Shown here: in pieces, positions 37,385-49,499 of the stretch
How the letters are laid out: each line of letters opens with the position of its first letter
Position numbering within the stretch: position 1 is the first letter of the stretch
Source of the DNA: Branchiostoma floridae
Lineage: Eukaryota; Chordata; Leptocardii; Amphioxiformes; Branchiostomatidae
Direction of reading: 5' to 3'
NCBI RefSeq assembly: GCF_000003815.2
Contig: NC_049980.1
Location: 11,830,650-11,892,649, forward strand
DNA length: 62,000 nucleotides
Made by a program: the position numbers and the translations under genes
Notes under the pieces: generated by a model
Databases searched by the model: none
The model's input: only the letters and a program-made list of their open reading frames with translations
Told to the model about the DNA's origin: nothing

Positions 37385-37913
37385 AAAGCCTTCGGCTTCG
37401 TGTGGACTATCAATGATTGGGATAACCTTTCCCTAGAGGGGTGGACCTACCTCTGCTACCGCTCCTTAAGATGTGAACAGCAATAGTCCATTACTACTCT
37501 TAACTCGGCGTAAGTAGAAAAGTATGTCTTTTAACCTCTCATAATCAAAGTAAAGCTTCAATATCTATAGGATCTCGAGACCACACGCATGCCACTCAAC
37601 TACCTACATCTGAAGATCTTGTGTAAAACTCCCCCTTAAAAGTTTCTTACTTCAAGCGTCAAGTTTACTCTGAGATTAATGCTGTTGTGTGAGCCATTGA
37701 CCCATTGGCAATTTTACATGTCTGTAACGTGAACAAAAAAATGTTCTTCATTGATCACCTGTTGATTACAAAACCACGGGTATAATTGTGTTTTTCTGTG
37801 TTTAATCAGGAAAGCACTTGAGCAGGGTGGTCAACAGAAGTCCTTGCGTTCCAACTTCGCGATAGACACAAAGACCTACACGTTCTTCAAACCAGGTAGC
37901 TTCTCTAATATAA

Positions 37914-38777
37914 GGCCACGTTGATTTGATTATATGGATGACATCCGCGCTCGCACCAATTTTCGGCCGTTTCCACACACACAAAAAAAGTTTTCGACCA
38001 CACAATAAATTGTGCAAAGCAGCTGTAAAATGAGCACAAATATTCCGTAGATTGAAAAAAAAGTATCAGAAAACGGATAACTAATGCCATAGAATGCCAA
38101 AATGAATCTAAAGTCAAAGAATAAGATGGGAAAGGACAGAAAAAAAATCTATTGTTGGTTGGGGGAGGTACCAGTACAGAAAATTCAGGTCCAGAGGATC
38201 ATTTCCAGGTCCGGACATGAACCTGGACCTGATTGTCTGTGGAAACTTGAAAACTGGCAATACTCAAAACAATGGTAATTGGTCAATTTTGCTACAAAGG
38301 AATCTGTTTGGTGGATTATTGGACTCCCACTGCATTTTAAAATCCCATCTCCATGTAATAAAGGCTAACTGTCTCTGTACCTTTAACTGTAGAAACTTGG
38401 TACAATTGACTATAAACTCTACTTGACTTCCTCTTGTTGTCTTCTTGGCCCCCCGGTTAGACCCCAAATGGCTGCCGACATAGTGTGTCCATTTTGTAAT
38501 TGGCGAAACCTGTTCCTCTGGGTTTTTTTTTCAGGTCTGCTTTTTTCGGATTGGTCCAAGAAGAAAAAAATGTTTTGCATCCGTATGATGTACTGGCCCC
38601 TACACCTAACTGTTGGTATACCATACTATGTGTGTTTAGTCCTATGTTCAACCTTCCTGGCCACTTTGATTTCATACTGAAGGCAACTTTTTTTTTTTTT
38701 TTTGCCAAACTTTTTTTTATTCGCTCGCTCGCATCAGTTTTGGAGCTCGTCATCCATATAATCAAATCAACATGGCC
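37914..38777. mobile_element. Family C element, 864 bp, TAA target sites, PIF/Harbinger-like
   Basis: The first 29 bp of the element (GGCCACGTTGATTTGATTATATGGATGAC) and the reverse complement of its last 29 bp differ at one position. TAA lies directly outside both ends (37911-37913 and 38778-38780). TWA target sites and GG-starting termini are typical of PIF/Harbinger, so that assignment is a reasonable inference. No transposase frame is visible. The interior has a GGTCC-rich hairpin at 38186-38231 and a 16-T run at 38688-38703. A truncated relative lies at 8547-8630. Confidence 0.82.
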
Positions 38778-38780
38778 TAA

Positions 38781-41700
38781 TTACATTTCATACTGTTTTT
38801 GATTTGCTGTTTTTTTCACGAATTCTTTAGATAACATAAATGGTATCTCGATTATCCTGTGAGGGCAAGTCAAAGATTAATAAAGGAACCATAAGAGGAT
38901 CAGGCATCCGTACGAGTATCTACTTTGGCTCAGTCATTTTATACATGTTATCTTCACTTATTTGAAGACCTGCTTCACTTGTATTAAAGATACATCACTA
39001 CTTTCTTTTGAGATTGAGTAACGTAGACTAGTCGCACACTTGGCGCTGTGATGTAAACTTTAAGTTACCTCGTAAGTCACCTACGAAACCAAAATAAAGC
39101 GTTTGCAATATCAACGAAAGCTTAAAGCCTGCATACAGAGCGGCTTCATATTTTCTAATCTATCAATGATCCTTCAAAATCATCATAGTAAACAAATCGT
39201 CTGTACGGATATACGCTGATTTCCCTTGATACTGATACAGTCGCTGTAAAACCCTCATCAGCAAGCTGTTTTTCATCCAGAGCGAAATGCAATGGAGTGT
39301 GACAGAACAAATCTTCTTTAGATCGAGATTAAATCATTTAGTAGGCTGTTAGTACTCAGTCAGGTGGGTATAAATCACCATGGAAAGCGATTTCGCCATG
39401 AATACTTTATACTATTAATATTTGGTCTATTTGTGTGTATGTGTATACTTTACGTTTATACATGTGTATGTATGTCATCTGAAATAAGATATGCCAACAA
39501 TCAAAGTTGTCCCATTTTGTATGGCATTGCATATGCTTTTACGTTTAAAAGAGTACAGGAAAGTGTATCCTCTAGAGAGTGACTGTCATCCTAAGTATCC
39601 TGATTTATGAAGAAAATTTGATTAATGAGTTTCCAGAGGCCATGCTTATTGATTAAAACCCACGGGTATTTTTGCCGACTAATCATGCTTTATTAATGAG
39701 GGTGCACGTGTATAGGCAATAGCACAGTGCCAACAAACACAATTAGCTTTCCTACACTTGAGAGCACCGTTCAGACCTGGAGGATTCTACAAGCTACATC
39801 CTAACCCGCTGTGACGTGGTTCACGTCTACCGTTGACAAACCGAGTAGGCAGACAGGCCTTGATTAATTGCACGTCGGAGTACCAGCGCCAACACCAAAT
39901 TAAATCAATAAAGCACGTACGGAGCAGTACACAGTCGCACAAGACACAATATACAAAACTGCAGAGATACAGCATGAATAAGTCATGACAACAATGGAAA
40001 TCCATGCTGCTGTAAGTGCCCATGAGATTGATCAAACCCTGACATTTAAACCTCATAAAACAAGCAACATGCCTACAATTGACCCAGGGAAACCCCTTGC
40101 TGTACGGGCGACCAATGCAATTTACCAGTAAGACTTAACATGGTAGAGATGATGAGAGGAGGCAGACTGACACATCACATTGCTTCAAAGCAACGACTAA
40201 TCACCCAGCATGCATTGATTGAATCAACTAGCCATCCCTGTTGAGCCCTCTCGTTTTCCTTGATGACCAAAAACAAGCCCGTTCCCGGGCGTCTAGTCCA
40301 ATTTTACACCACTATTCCAACTGTCCAATTAGATCCACTCATATCCATGGCTCTGCTTGTTACTGATTACAGCTGTGATCAAACTGAACACGAGATTTAT
40401 CGTCTGAATATCAAGTGTAGTCGAAGTGGCCAAAGCCAGCGCAGTGGTCACAGACACACGGTACATCATCTAGACATGATAAATGTTTTTTCACTCCTAA
40501 CTAAGGTAACAAATGGTAAATCATTAACGGAGGGAACTTGAGAACTTTAAGACAAAAAGTGTCTGTAATGGAGGTACTTGATGCCTTTACTCCCTCAGTA
40601 AACTCTGTTCATCTCAATCTACCAATATTTTCCTATACGTGTTATCTTCAGTCTTTCAGTCTGAAGGTTTTATAGATATGAGAATTGTCTGAGAAAAGTT
40701 GTAGCAATTTGAGACTCAAATACAGTCAACTGATTCCCTTAGAGTCCATAGTTGGTTATCACAGCCCCCATTGCCGGCTAACATCAGTACCCAACTTACC
40801 ATTCGCCCATTCAACTTTTCGTCTAAACTTTCCTAACGGGTCAGGTGGAAAGTGGTTCTGCTCTGTTCTACTTAAGTGCATGGAAATTGTTCTCTGTCTT
40901 AGTTTCTGACCCCGTACAAATTCGGTATTACATCGCAGGACGGGGCTCGCTGGCTCGAACTGAGAAGACGCTATCTCATCAAATCACGCCATAGCCACTA
41001 CATGAACTGTGACTTCACCACTTCTGACGTGTGATGTGGTCGGAACACCATTAGGAATAACACCGTGGGCATGTTTTATCCAAATAGCTTCCTGGATATT
41101 ACCAGGAAATCCATCAGCGTTTAAAGGTTGGGGGTTAAAAACATGATCTACCTTCACTGCTATGCTTCCACAAAATAAATGTTGCTTTTAGATATACAGT
41201 TATGGCCGCTTGGTGGTGGTTGAGTCTCGGGTCTTGTTGCAGTTACTCAGAAGATTCGTACAGTTTTTGATTGCGGGTCCTTTTAACGGTCGAACATTCA
41301 CTTACGTTTGCACTGAACGTGCGTCAACAAATCATGCGTGCAGATCAATATTTATAGGTTTTTAACAGTGGTTGGGTTTTAGATCATGTTACAGACCTCT
41401 AGAAGTAATACGGACCATTTTTGTCAAGACCGTTCTTTTTTCAAGTCATTTATCTCAATGTTAATGAAATATTCATCAACAGGTTGTGTCTTGGTACTTT
41501 TGGGATTTAGCAGCTCGACATGTAGTTTGGTTTCACAGATCGGGCGCAGGTACCGACTAGACGGCAGAGTGATCAGGTGCTCGGTACAGTGTCTGTGGCA
41601 TTATCGATACTGCCTGTCGTGACCTTTCTGCGCATATAGAAGTCAGAGGTTAATAATATTCTTCTGAGAGCCACTGACTGGATTTTGACATAACAAAGGT

Positions 41701-42036
41701 CAGCCACATGTCTGGCGCTGATGGCTTTAGCCTGGCTTTTATCCAAAGGAGTGCTCGCTGGAATCTCTCAGCATCTTTGCGGCTAAAAGGGGTGGAGCGC
41801 ACTCGAGGAGTTACGCCTGTATACTTATTCGTAAGCCCCTTCGAACTTGAGAAGACAATCCAGCTTCAGCAATTGGTGAATTTGGGGCCTTTCGGAACAA
41901 GCTAACTAAAACTTTTCAGTTCCAAATCATCTCATATTTACCATATCCGTGTACAGAAAAGGAATTGTATGGCTTGTCATGGCTACCACTGCCCTAATGT
42001 CACCTAGATTCAAAGTGGGAAAGAAGGGTACATTAT
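38781..42036. other. Non-coding apart from the 40727 repeat
   Basis: No exon-like block or inverted-repeat element was recognised. Confidence 0.45.
40727..40830 (+). repeat. Relative of the 37132 repeat
   Basis: Follows the 37210-37320 segment in order: cttagagtccatagttgg, ccattgccggctaacatcag, acccaacttaccattcgccc, attcaactt. Confidence 0.5.
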
Positions 42037-42086
42037 TTCATACAGCACGTTACTTCATATAGCACGTTCCTTCATACAGCACAGTG
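42037..42086 (+). repeat. 17-bp tandem repeat, three copies
   Basis: ttcatacagcacgttac, ttcatatagcacgttcc and a third partial ttcatacagcacagtg sit head to tail. Confidence 0.85.
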
Positions 42087-43435
42087 TTGGGTGCTCAGAT
42101 GTTCATCATCAGATAATACACAAACAGCTTGAGAGGCGGTCAATGGTTACCCACTGTTTGGGAGCTCCTGACGTCATTGTTATGTCCGTATGGTACGTTG
42201 TCTGATAACACGAAAACAAGATTAAATGTGCGTGAAACTATCAAACCTATTCTTCCCCTGTAAGGTTATATCTTATGAGCTAAAATTCGTTGCCAGAAGT
42301 TTTCCTGAACAGCAGCTCATTACCTTACAGTTCAGCAGAAAGTCAGCACTCCGGTGTCGCATTGCGTAATTCCCAGGGCTAGTTGACTCCCATTGTTGCA
42401 TATCAAGGTCCAATAACATGACTGATAGTATTGCAATATATGTACAGAACAATGTGATGTAACATTTGAGAGCAACAGATGCACGCGAGAATCGGAGGAT
42501 TTAACGCCAGCAGCCATTATTTCATCTATAATGAGGTCCATCCATCCTGACTTTGTCGATGGAAGCGGCTTCTTCCCCGTGAGGGGATTCCGGAAGTGTA
42601 AGTGGTTTTGCCCATACTGTCACGCCATGATAGATGTAACCCGCGAGTCATTACCCAAGATGGATTAATGAGGCTGTGGAATCTCTTCAAGTACGTTTGC
42701 ATCATCACCGGGGACGTGACATCATTTCCTTCTCCAACTGTCTCGTTACCTCAACTTACCGTTGTGATTCAAATCAACGCATTTGTCAGAAATCTGGGCA
42801 TCAAAAAAGTTAACGTAGTTATGCCTTATATATCAAAGCATAATTAGCTACCTTCGGAACGGAGTATTGCCTTAGACGCTGGTACTGTTTCTTAATGTGT
42901 TTGTGTGTTAGCACCTATATCTTTAGATCCTTCGAATGGGTTTGTTCGAATTTTGGCACGTTGGTAGTAATTTTGTATTTAACACAGCATTTTCAGTTTG
43001 TGCAGAATTATAGACCGACGCCCCTATCTTGAAAGTATTGAGGTATAGCCCGTTACCTCAGCTGTTGCCTATTATTAATAGCCTATGTTACACAAGCAGT
43101 TTAGCTGGCAGGGACTATTTCAATGAGCTACTCGCCAAACAGAGGTTAGGCTAAACTGTTATCTGGTCATAAATGGAAAACATGTTTAACAAGAATTGAT
43201 ATTCCTTGTACCTGAGCCCACACTGCAAGCACAAAACTACTGCACGTTTTTCTCTACGCTCTACTGTTATAGCAACCAGTAACTGACCGACGCTGTGAAA
43301 ACGATGACTGAAGTTGTCAACCATATCTTGAAACGGAAAAGGGCCGAAGAAGATTGTTATATCTCAGTTGTTTAAGGATTCAAATAGCCGAGTGAAAACT
43401 AACGATGGAGTAGAAGGAACACTTCTTTATGTGAC

Positions 43436-43463
43436 CAAGGAGGTTCCTTTTTTAACCTCCTTG
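43436..43463. other. Hairpin CAAGGAGGTT / AACCTCCTTG
   Basis: A perfect 10-bp stem with an 8-nt loop (cctttttt). The motif resembles the head of a common invertebrate short repeat, of which family K copies in this window carry a version. Confidence 0.75.
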
Positions 43464-43702
43464 ATGTACCAAACAGTCTCTTTTATAATTAGTGCATGAA
43501 TTCTGTGTCTGCGCCAGAATAGGTAAGTCTGGGCGGTGTCCAAATGGACTCACAGATGGCGTAGGCGGAGTTTTACTCCTGATCTGAGCACCAGCAAGTT
43601 TTCCCGGTCTACTCCACAGTCCAGTGAGCTAGAATCAACGTATCGAGTACAGGCCAGACGAAAAGTCGCTGGGGAATTTTGGGTAAGACGAAGTCTTAAA
43701 AA

Positions 43703-43966
43703 CTAGCCCCTGGTAAGTGCCGGTCGATTTTCTATCCGAGAACATTTGTTATTCGAGGCATAAAAGAAGCTGATCACCCGATCAGCTGATTTATGAGGCT
43801 TAGGACAGAAGATCCCTTGTGACCCATATATGACACCCTTAGGGGAGATGAAACTGTATTGAACGGTGAAAATCGACCCAAAACCCACTAGTTGTCGCAA
43901 CTTTGTCTCTACCATGGAGTATAAGCGCGCAGATTTAGGTTGGCCTACCGAGACATTTCCACCGAG
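43703..43966 (-). pseudogene. Second CUB-like block, probably a decayed exon
   Basis: This block lies just below the CUB-like exon on the same strand. A strong acceptor (gattttcccccag) ends at 43982, but the frame then meets TAG at 43967-43969 before 87 open codons. The translation contains GNVSVGQPKSARL, then ETKLRQLVGFGSIF and VQYSFISP, which parallels the GQP...T.KF...Y pattern of the neighbouring block and the GF...Y ending of CUB domains. The frame could be opened only by a different acceptor or by an initiator ATG at 43913-43915. I read it as a possible tandem-duplicated CUB exon that has decayed. A profile search is needed to support or reject this. Confidence 0.22.
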
Positions 43967-44025
43967 CTATGAGCCGTGAAACTGGGGGAAAATCACTTTA
44001 CAAATATGCAATTTCTGTCTACTGG

Positions 44026-44273
44026 CTAGAATCGCGCTTTTGTGACGTTGTCTGGATGAATCAGCACATTGTAAGCCGTTCGGAACTTTGTATCTGTTTC
44101 ATCAGCTTTGAGTGACACACGGGGTTGGCCAGCTACGAAATGATTGCCCACTGGCCCATAACGTTCGCATGGACCACGTGGCCTGGAATTGATGACACGT
44201 AAGTCAGAGTTCAGTAATTGCACTTTGCCGTTCGAAGAACACATTTGGTCAGCCAGGCTTCCTCCAACTCGGG
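44026..44273 (-). CDS. Possible CUB-like exon (partial gene)
   Basis: An open block of 82 codons follows a good splice acceptor (pyrimidine-rich tract ending ccacgCAG, just above 44273) and ends at TAG. The translation has two cysteines near its start and middle, then a GQPRVSLKA segment and a TDTKFRTAYNVLI segment. This resembles the second half of CUB domains, where a small-Pro-hydrophobic strand is followed by an acidic turn, Phe and Tyr. CUB domains are extracellular beta-sandwich modules in secreted and membrane proteins. The first half of a CUB is not visible. A second, weaker CUB-like block follows at 43703-43966 on the same strand. Codon use looks protein-like, but no donor site or full gene model can be drawn. 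It could be a terminal exon, a decayed gene or a chance open frame. Confidence 0.33.
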
Positions 44274-44346
44274 CTGCGTGGAAAGACTGCAGATGAACCT
44301 ACAGCCGCCATGCGATAGTCTCTAGCCATGTGTTGTCATCTGTCTA

Positions 44347-44562
44347 AGGGCGCGGTCACATAGGTGGTGCGATCGTCGTACGATTTTGATGCAGTAGGAT
44401 TTTCAAGCAGGCCGTGACAGAACCAACCGCCGACATGGATCCAACACAGCATTCGGTGTACCAAGACAGTTGAACTTTGCAGGAGACGTACATGATTTGT
44501 TCTCCAAAATGCCCGAAGTTAGCGATCGTACGACGATCGCACGACCTGTGTGACCGCGACCT
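44347..44562 (+). mobile_element. Family A MITE, complete, TA target site, 38-bp inverted termini
   Basis: This 216-bp non-autonomous DNA element is flanked by TA on both sides (44345-44346 and 44563-44564). Its termini match over 38 bp with three mismatches. They begin AGGGCGCGGTCACATAGGT on the left and, as reverse complement, AGGTCGCGGTCACACAGGT on the right, followed by GTGCGATCGTCGTACGAT. The interior carries no reading frame. A TA target site is typical of Tc1/mariner-type and related elements; the superfamily is not certain. About seven diverged relatives lie elsewhere in the window. Confidence 0.88.
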
Positions 44563-44564
44563 TA

Positions 44565-47500
44565 ACCAACTACCCTAAGGATTTAACAAATATAGACAAA
44601 GTGAGGACGCACTCCATTCAGGTTAACATGTTTTAGCCACTCGCCATCAAACAAAGATGCATTGATGATACACATACTGACAAATGAATGCATCTCATTT
44701 CATCAACGATTATGAGAAATATTTAGACTTTTTAATAGTGTTATTCCTTACTCCTTAGGTGTTTCATTAGCTTTTATATTAAAGATTGTATAGGATTGTC
44801 CGTCTTTCTTTGATTGAAAGTTAGCTTCCTTAACAGCTACACATGAAAAATTGTGTCCTGTAACACACTCGTGTACAATCATTTCTAGAAAAAAACGTTT
44901 AGAAATGATCAATGATGAAGGGTGAACTTTTCTTTGGTTGGCTGAATATGTGCGAAGATAATCTCAGAAAATTGACTCAGATGCTACAATCTTAGGCTAA
45001 GAGTTACATCTAGCAGGCGACCAAAACTTTCTCACACGATTCATTTATAAAAACAAGGTGACAACATCTCAGCATTTTATCGGTACTGGTACTCTGTTAG
45101 TGAATATTCGAATTCTACCACAACTTAAAAGATATGTAAAATGCAAATTACACTACTTTTATTATGAACCGTGACGACACTTAAGCCTTGCTGAAAGTGC
45201 CCTTAATATCCTTAAGGCGGTCTGTGATCGCATCCATCAGAACCGGAAGGAGGTATAATTGAAGCTAAGAAGACTGATGAGTTGAACTCAACAAAAAGTA
45301 TAGCCTCTCTGAGCGCTAACTCAGATGAATCGATCAGCTAGTCTATCTTTCTCCACATTCATTCAGCACCAAACCTGGGTCTAATCCTCCCACTGCCTCG
45401 TGGCAGCATGGTAGGAGGATCTGACCCCAGGCGTATATTTCATGTGTTATCGGCCGTACTACCTGGAGCCACTCATGTATAATCTGTGTGCAACAATAAG
45501 CACCCTCTGGTCGAATTCAATCTACAAAGACTGACCTCTGGGTACAAGACTGTATGTCTAGGACGTCAAGATAAGACGATAGGTACTATACCCAGTTCAT
45601 GGCCCTGACAGTCTCACGCTTTTGTATGTTCTCCTCTTCATCAAAATGGACCCTCAGGCAGAGATGTTAAAGCCGGCATGATGTTTTTCTTCATTGCGAG
45701 CTAAAGACTGAACGATAAAGTTGTCACGCATTTTCAACCGTGGGACTTACGATTGATATTGAGCTAAAGTGCTGTGAGTATATCACAGCACACCGTATAA
45801 TTCCTGGGTCAATTTGATCCTCCAGGCTTTAATCAACGTTAATCCTTTGGCTGAGCCCGCAAAATGAAAGATGGTTTTATCTGATGATGTTATAGGTACA
45901 ATGAGTTATTCTCATAGCTCTGGCGGGCTGTATGTGTCAGGGTAGCTAACTTTCTTTCTATACAAGCTTGATAAATGCTCCGTTTCGGCTCGCTCGGCTT
46001 GCCGTAGTGGAGTATGTAATACGTTTCACAAAGAAGATAAAAACATGCTTTGTCAGCTGAATGGAGAAGACCAGGCTCAGCAAAAACATTTTCCTAAAAT
46101 TTGTAAACTGCTTATAGCGCTCGGCTAAAACCAATTGCTACACAGGGAGAGACTCTCCCATACAAAGATATTCCCCCAGGTAGTTCAGTCCAAAACAGGT
46201 CATTCGTTTGGCGTGCAATGGGTAGAATATCCCCTTGTGGTGCGCAGATAACGTGGTTTTATTGGTCCCAGATCCTCCGTAAGGCCTCTTGTGCCGCCGG
46301 TGTCTATTAACGTACAGACGATGGACTTGAAAAAGGACTTTGTGTTTAGCCATAAGGAAGCACCCGTGTAGCAAAAGATAAGGCGACACCAAGGTACTTC
46401 TCTTCGGTTAGAAAATCCCGTTACTCCACGCGACAGTGCGTGTTGTTTGAAGTTGTCCTTGTCAGTGAGAATCAAACTGAAATCAGCTTTCCTTGGTTTG
46501 AGCCATACTTCTTTGACTTCGTGCAGTTTGGGATAACGTTTTAGTGGAGGGACAAAAGTAGTTATCAGGCACTGCAACAAGTTCTTCTAGCCACGTTTGT
46601 TGGTCTAATGGGTAATGTTTTGCGTATTTGGCACGGTGTAGATACAAACTGAATGTCAAATAGCTATACAAGTGGATCGATCTAAACTAATTACTAAACT
46701 TTTCAACTGTGGGGATGAGCTCGCAGCTCAACGACTTCTATTTCATGACAGATTTTTCTACGAATTTCATAGATAATAAACTATTTTATGATTCGCGTGT
46801 TTGCTGTTTTTTCAATCATACTTTAAGTTTAACATTTTGCATTCCTTCCTAGTTATTGTGCATTTCTTCCGCTCAGCAGTGTGGGCAGTGTTGTCTCTCA
46901 GATAAATAGGATGGGCCTTTTTGTATTGTACCTACCATAATTATTGACTTTTGATGACATGGGAATATCTGTCTGTGTCGTTAGAGCATATGATTTTTTC
47001 ACTGCCGAATCAGCAGATACCTTTCGGCCCATGACCTCTAAAGATACATCTGTGTGACACCCATGCATCATACTCAAGCAGACAAACTTCTCTCCGACGT
47101 GCGCGCAGAAAACGGTGATGAATTCAGCCCCGCGGGGTTACCGGATTCCATCAGAATGAAGGTCAAGTTTAGATGCCTGGCAGGAAAACCAGATTGCACT
47201 TCCATCGCGGCGTAAGAAGCGTCATATTGCCTTATTTCACTTTACTTCACTGCGTACGCTTCACTGCAACAGCTTTGAAGTAGAGAGCACATGCGGATAT
47301 ATATTACCGGCGGCTACAGGGGGCCTAATATGTGCTATCGCACGTCTGCAAAAATCGTCTGATCCTCGGCCAACGGCTAATGTGTTTCTCTTGTTAGAAA
47401 CTTCACGTTGGACCTGTCACAATCAATTATACCGTGGGGCCGTTTTACCCCCGGGCAGATGGGATGTAAATCGGTCAGTGACAGCCGATAAGCCTGGTCA

Positions 47501-48164
47501 GGAACTTGCTTTGATAGCCTGCCAAGGTTGGTGAAAAAAGAGCAAAGAGACCTTGGCCTCGGAGCAAAGTCAAGTACGAAAGGCGTTGAACCTCAATTGC
47601 TGGTATTTCCTTCTGCATCTGAATTCTAAGTCATTTCCGTCTTGCAGCCTACACGCCTATTAGATGAATGATATCTTGTGTACTCGTCTTAAAGGCTGAG
47701 AGTCAATTGATAAGACAACTTTCCTTATCCATGAGATCACGCAACCGTTGCAAAATGTTGGCTACTCTCACAGAATGTTGATCAACTTACATGACGACGA
47801 ATATCACATAGCAAATAGCTGTGAACATGGAGGGCAAGACGGACATGATAAAGCGACGAGATATTATATAAATTGGAGCAGATTTCCTTCAAAGACGTGC
47901 ACATATAGGAGGTAACTTCACTGAACTGTTCGCTAAGATGGATTTGATGCAGTGGACCGAGCGCTAAACGTTAAGTTCACACCCCAATTAGAATTCAGAT
48001 GCTAGCTTCCCCTTCAGTGGCCAATGAATATAGAAGATGAAACATGGCCTAATCCTATTACAGTCGGAAAGTACGGTAATCCTCCACCGGGCCATGACGT
48101 GCAGTTTAACTACTTTAACTGTACGCTACTGTGTTAGAACAAGGTTACAAACTTACAGCACGGC
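44565..48164. other. 3.6 kb without a supported gene
   Basis: Contains the hairpin at 45374. Overlapping minus-strand frames at 46200-46671 have mildly protein-like composition but shift frame between them, with no recognised domain or clear splice signals. Confidence 0.4.
45374..45431. other. Imperfect hairpin, about 24-bp stem
   Basis: cctgggtctaatcctcccac tgcc faces ggcagcatggtaggaggatc tgaccccagg around TCGT, with a 3-nt bulge and few mismatches. No further context. Confidence 0.55.
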
Positions 48165-48264
48165 NNNNNNNNNNNNNNNNNNNNNNNNNNNNNNNNNNNN
48201 NNNNNNNNNNNNNNNNNNNNNNNNNNNNNNNNNNNNNNNNNNNNNNNNNNNNNNNNNNNNNNNN
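48165..48264. other. Assembly gap, 100 N
   Basis: Exactly 100 N. Sequence to the right starts inside a family A element, so the gap probably removes that element's left end. Confidence 0.99.
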
Positions 48265-48350
48265 CGCAAGTGGTCGCACGATTTTTGATGTCGCAGAATG
48301 TTCATGTAGGCTGTGACAGAACAAACCGACAACAAGGATCTAAGACAAAC
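48265..48350 (+). mobile_element. Family A MITE fragment beside a gap
   Basis: Begins right at the gap with gtggtcgcacgatttttgat, followed by gttcatgtaggctgtgacag and aacaaaccgacaacaaggat. It has the same orientation as the intact copy at 44347. The left terminus is hidden by the N run and the right half is missing or unrecognisable. Confidence 0.6.
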
Positions 48351-48433
48351 TTTTCTTACACCCCCACTTTCACTGGGGCGGCCATCTCGCTACGATCTGG
48401 ATATTTGACAGGACGCTCAACGAATTGCACATA

Positions 48434-48608
48434 CAGTAGAAGCCGCTTAATTGCACGGCCTATTTGCCAGTGAATTTCGTGCAATTATCCGGTTGGTGCA
48501 ATAATGCGACCGCACCAGTTTGGGACCGCACCAGTTTGGGATTTGGGGATTCCGTGCAGTTAACAGAAGTGTGCGTTAATCCGTTGAGCAATTAACTGGC
48601 TTCTACTG
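48434..48608. mobile_element. Pogo/Tigger-like MITE, 175 bp, TA target site
   Basis: Left end CAGTAGAAGCCGCTTAATTG and right end (reverse complement) CAGTAGAAGCCAGTTAATTG, with TA on both sides (48432-48433, 48609-48610). CAGTAGAA-type termini with TA sites resemble pogo/Tigger elements. Inside is a 16-bp direct tandem (gaccgcaccagtttgg twice, about 48507-48538). No coding capacity. Confidence 0.8.
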
Positions 48609-48934
48609 TATAAGAAACGAAACGCTTTGTGTGCTTTGCTGTCTTTTAATTCCTACTTTTATATTTTGTATGATATGCCAATTCCAAAGTCAATGGTCGC
48701 AGCGAGGTCGCCGTCACAGTCTAATGGAATGGCAGGCTTAAATCCCAATTGCACCGGTGCCCGTCAGGGATATGTGGCCCCTGCCGGGTTCCGCAGCCAT
48801 GAATTTGTCCTGGTGGACTGCCGGATACCGGGGGTACCCCTCGATGTTCCCAACGGGTAGGTCGCGGCATCTATTTGTTACCGGGTGCCGGGTTCATTTT
48901 AAGTGCGATTTACATTCAATCCGGTGCCCGGCCT

Positions 48935-48949
48935 CCCCCCCCCCCCCCC
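48935..48949 (+). repeat. C15 homopolymer in a CCGGTGCCCGG-rich stretch
   Basis: Fifteen C follow ccggtgcccggcct. Similar GC-rich words (accgggtgccgggttc, ccggataccgggggtacccc) occur from 48744 on, suggesting an unclassified repeat. Confidence 0.85.
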
Positions 48950-49499
48950 AAAAAATACCCCGGGAGCCGCAAGGTGTCCAACGGGATCATAGGGATTATG
49001 AATTATGACCTAAAGTGCCAAAAAATACAGCCCGTGAACCACCCAGCAGGGTCCCTTGTTCCTTAGCAAGACATCTGAAATTTCTATAACTCTTGCATGG
49101 TTATCTACAAAATATCATCAGTTTGCAATATCGTACGACGATCGTAAAAAGTATTACGTACCCGGCCGGGCCTTTACATGTACAACCCTCAATTTCCTTT
49201 CTCCGTTATCCTAAAACATGCCTACATATATAACAATACGACTTCTAACGCGATTGAGCCAAGTACGTTTTTTGCTGAAGCATAATTAGCATTCAGAATC
49301 AAATTTTTATCTTTATCTTTCCTTTCTTTGCATCAGTTTTTCAGCCTGCAAATGAGTTTTAATGGTGAAACAGGACATGTGCATGTAATAGCAACTTGTT
49401 CCATCTACGCGGTGCACTTTGCAACATTTCACCGCTACTACTTGTGACGAAACAGCACCTGAGAATGACCCGGGGATGGGGAACTGTGCTACGAGTAAT

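Noticed and set aside
46200-46671. Overlapping minus-strand frames that could be one frameshifted gene
   Set aside because: No recognisable domain and no clear splice signals. Joining them would be arbitrary.
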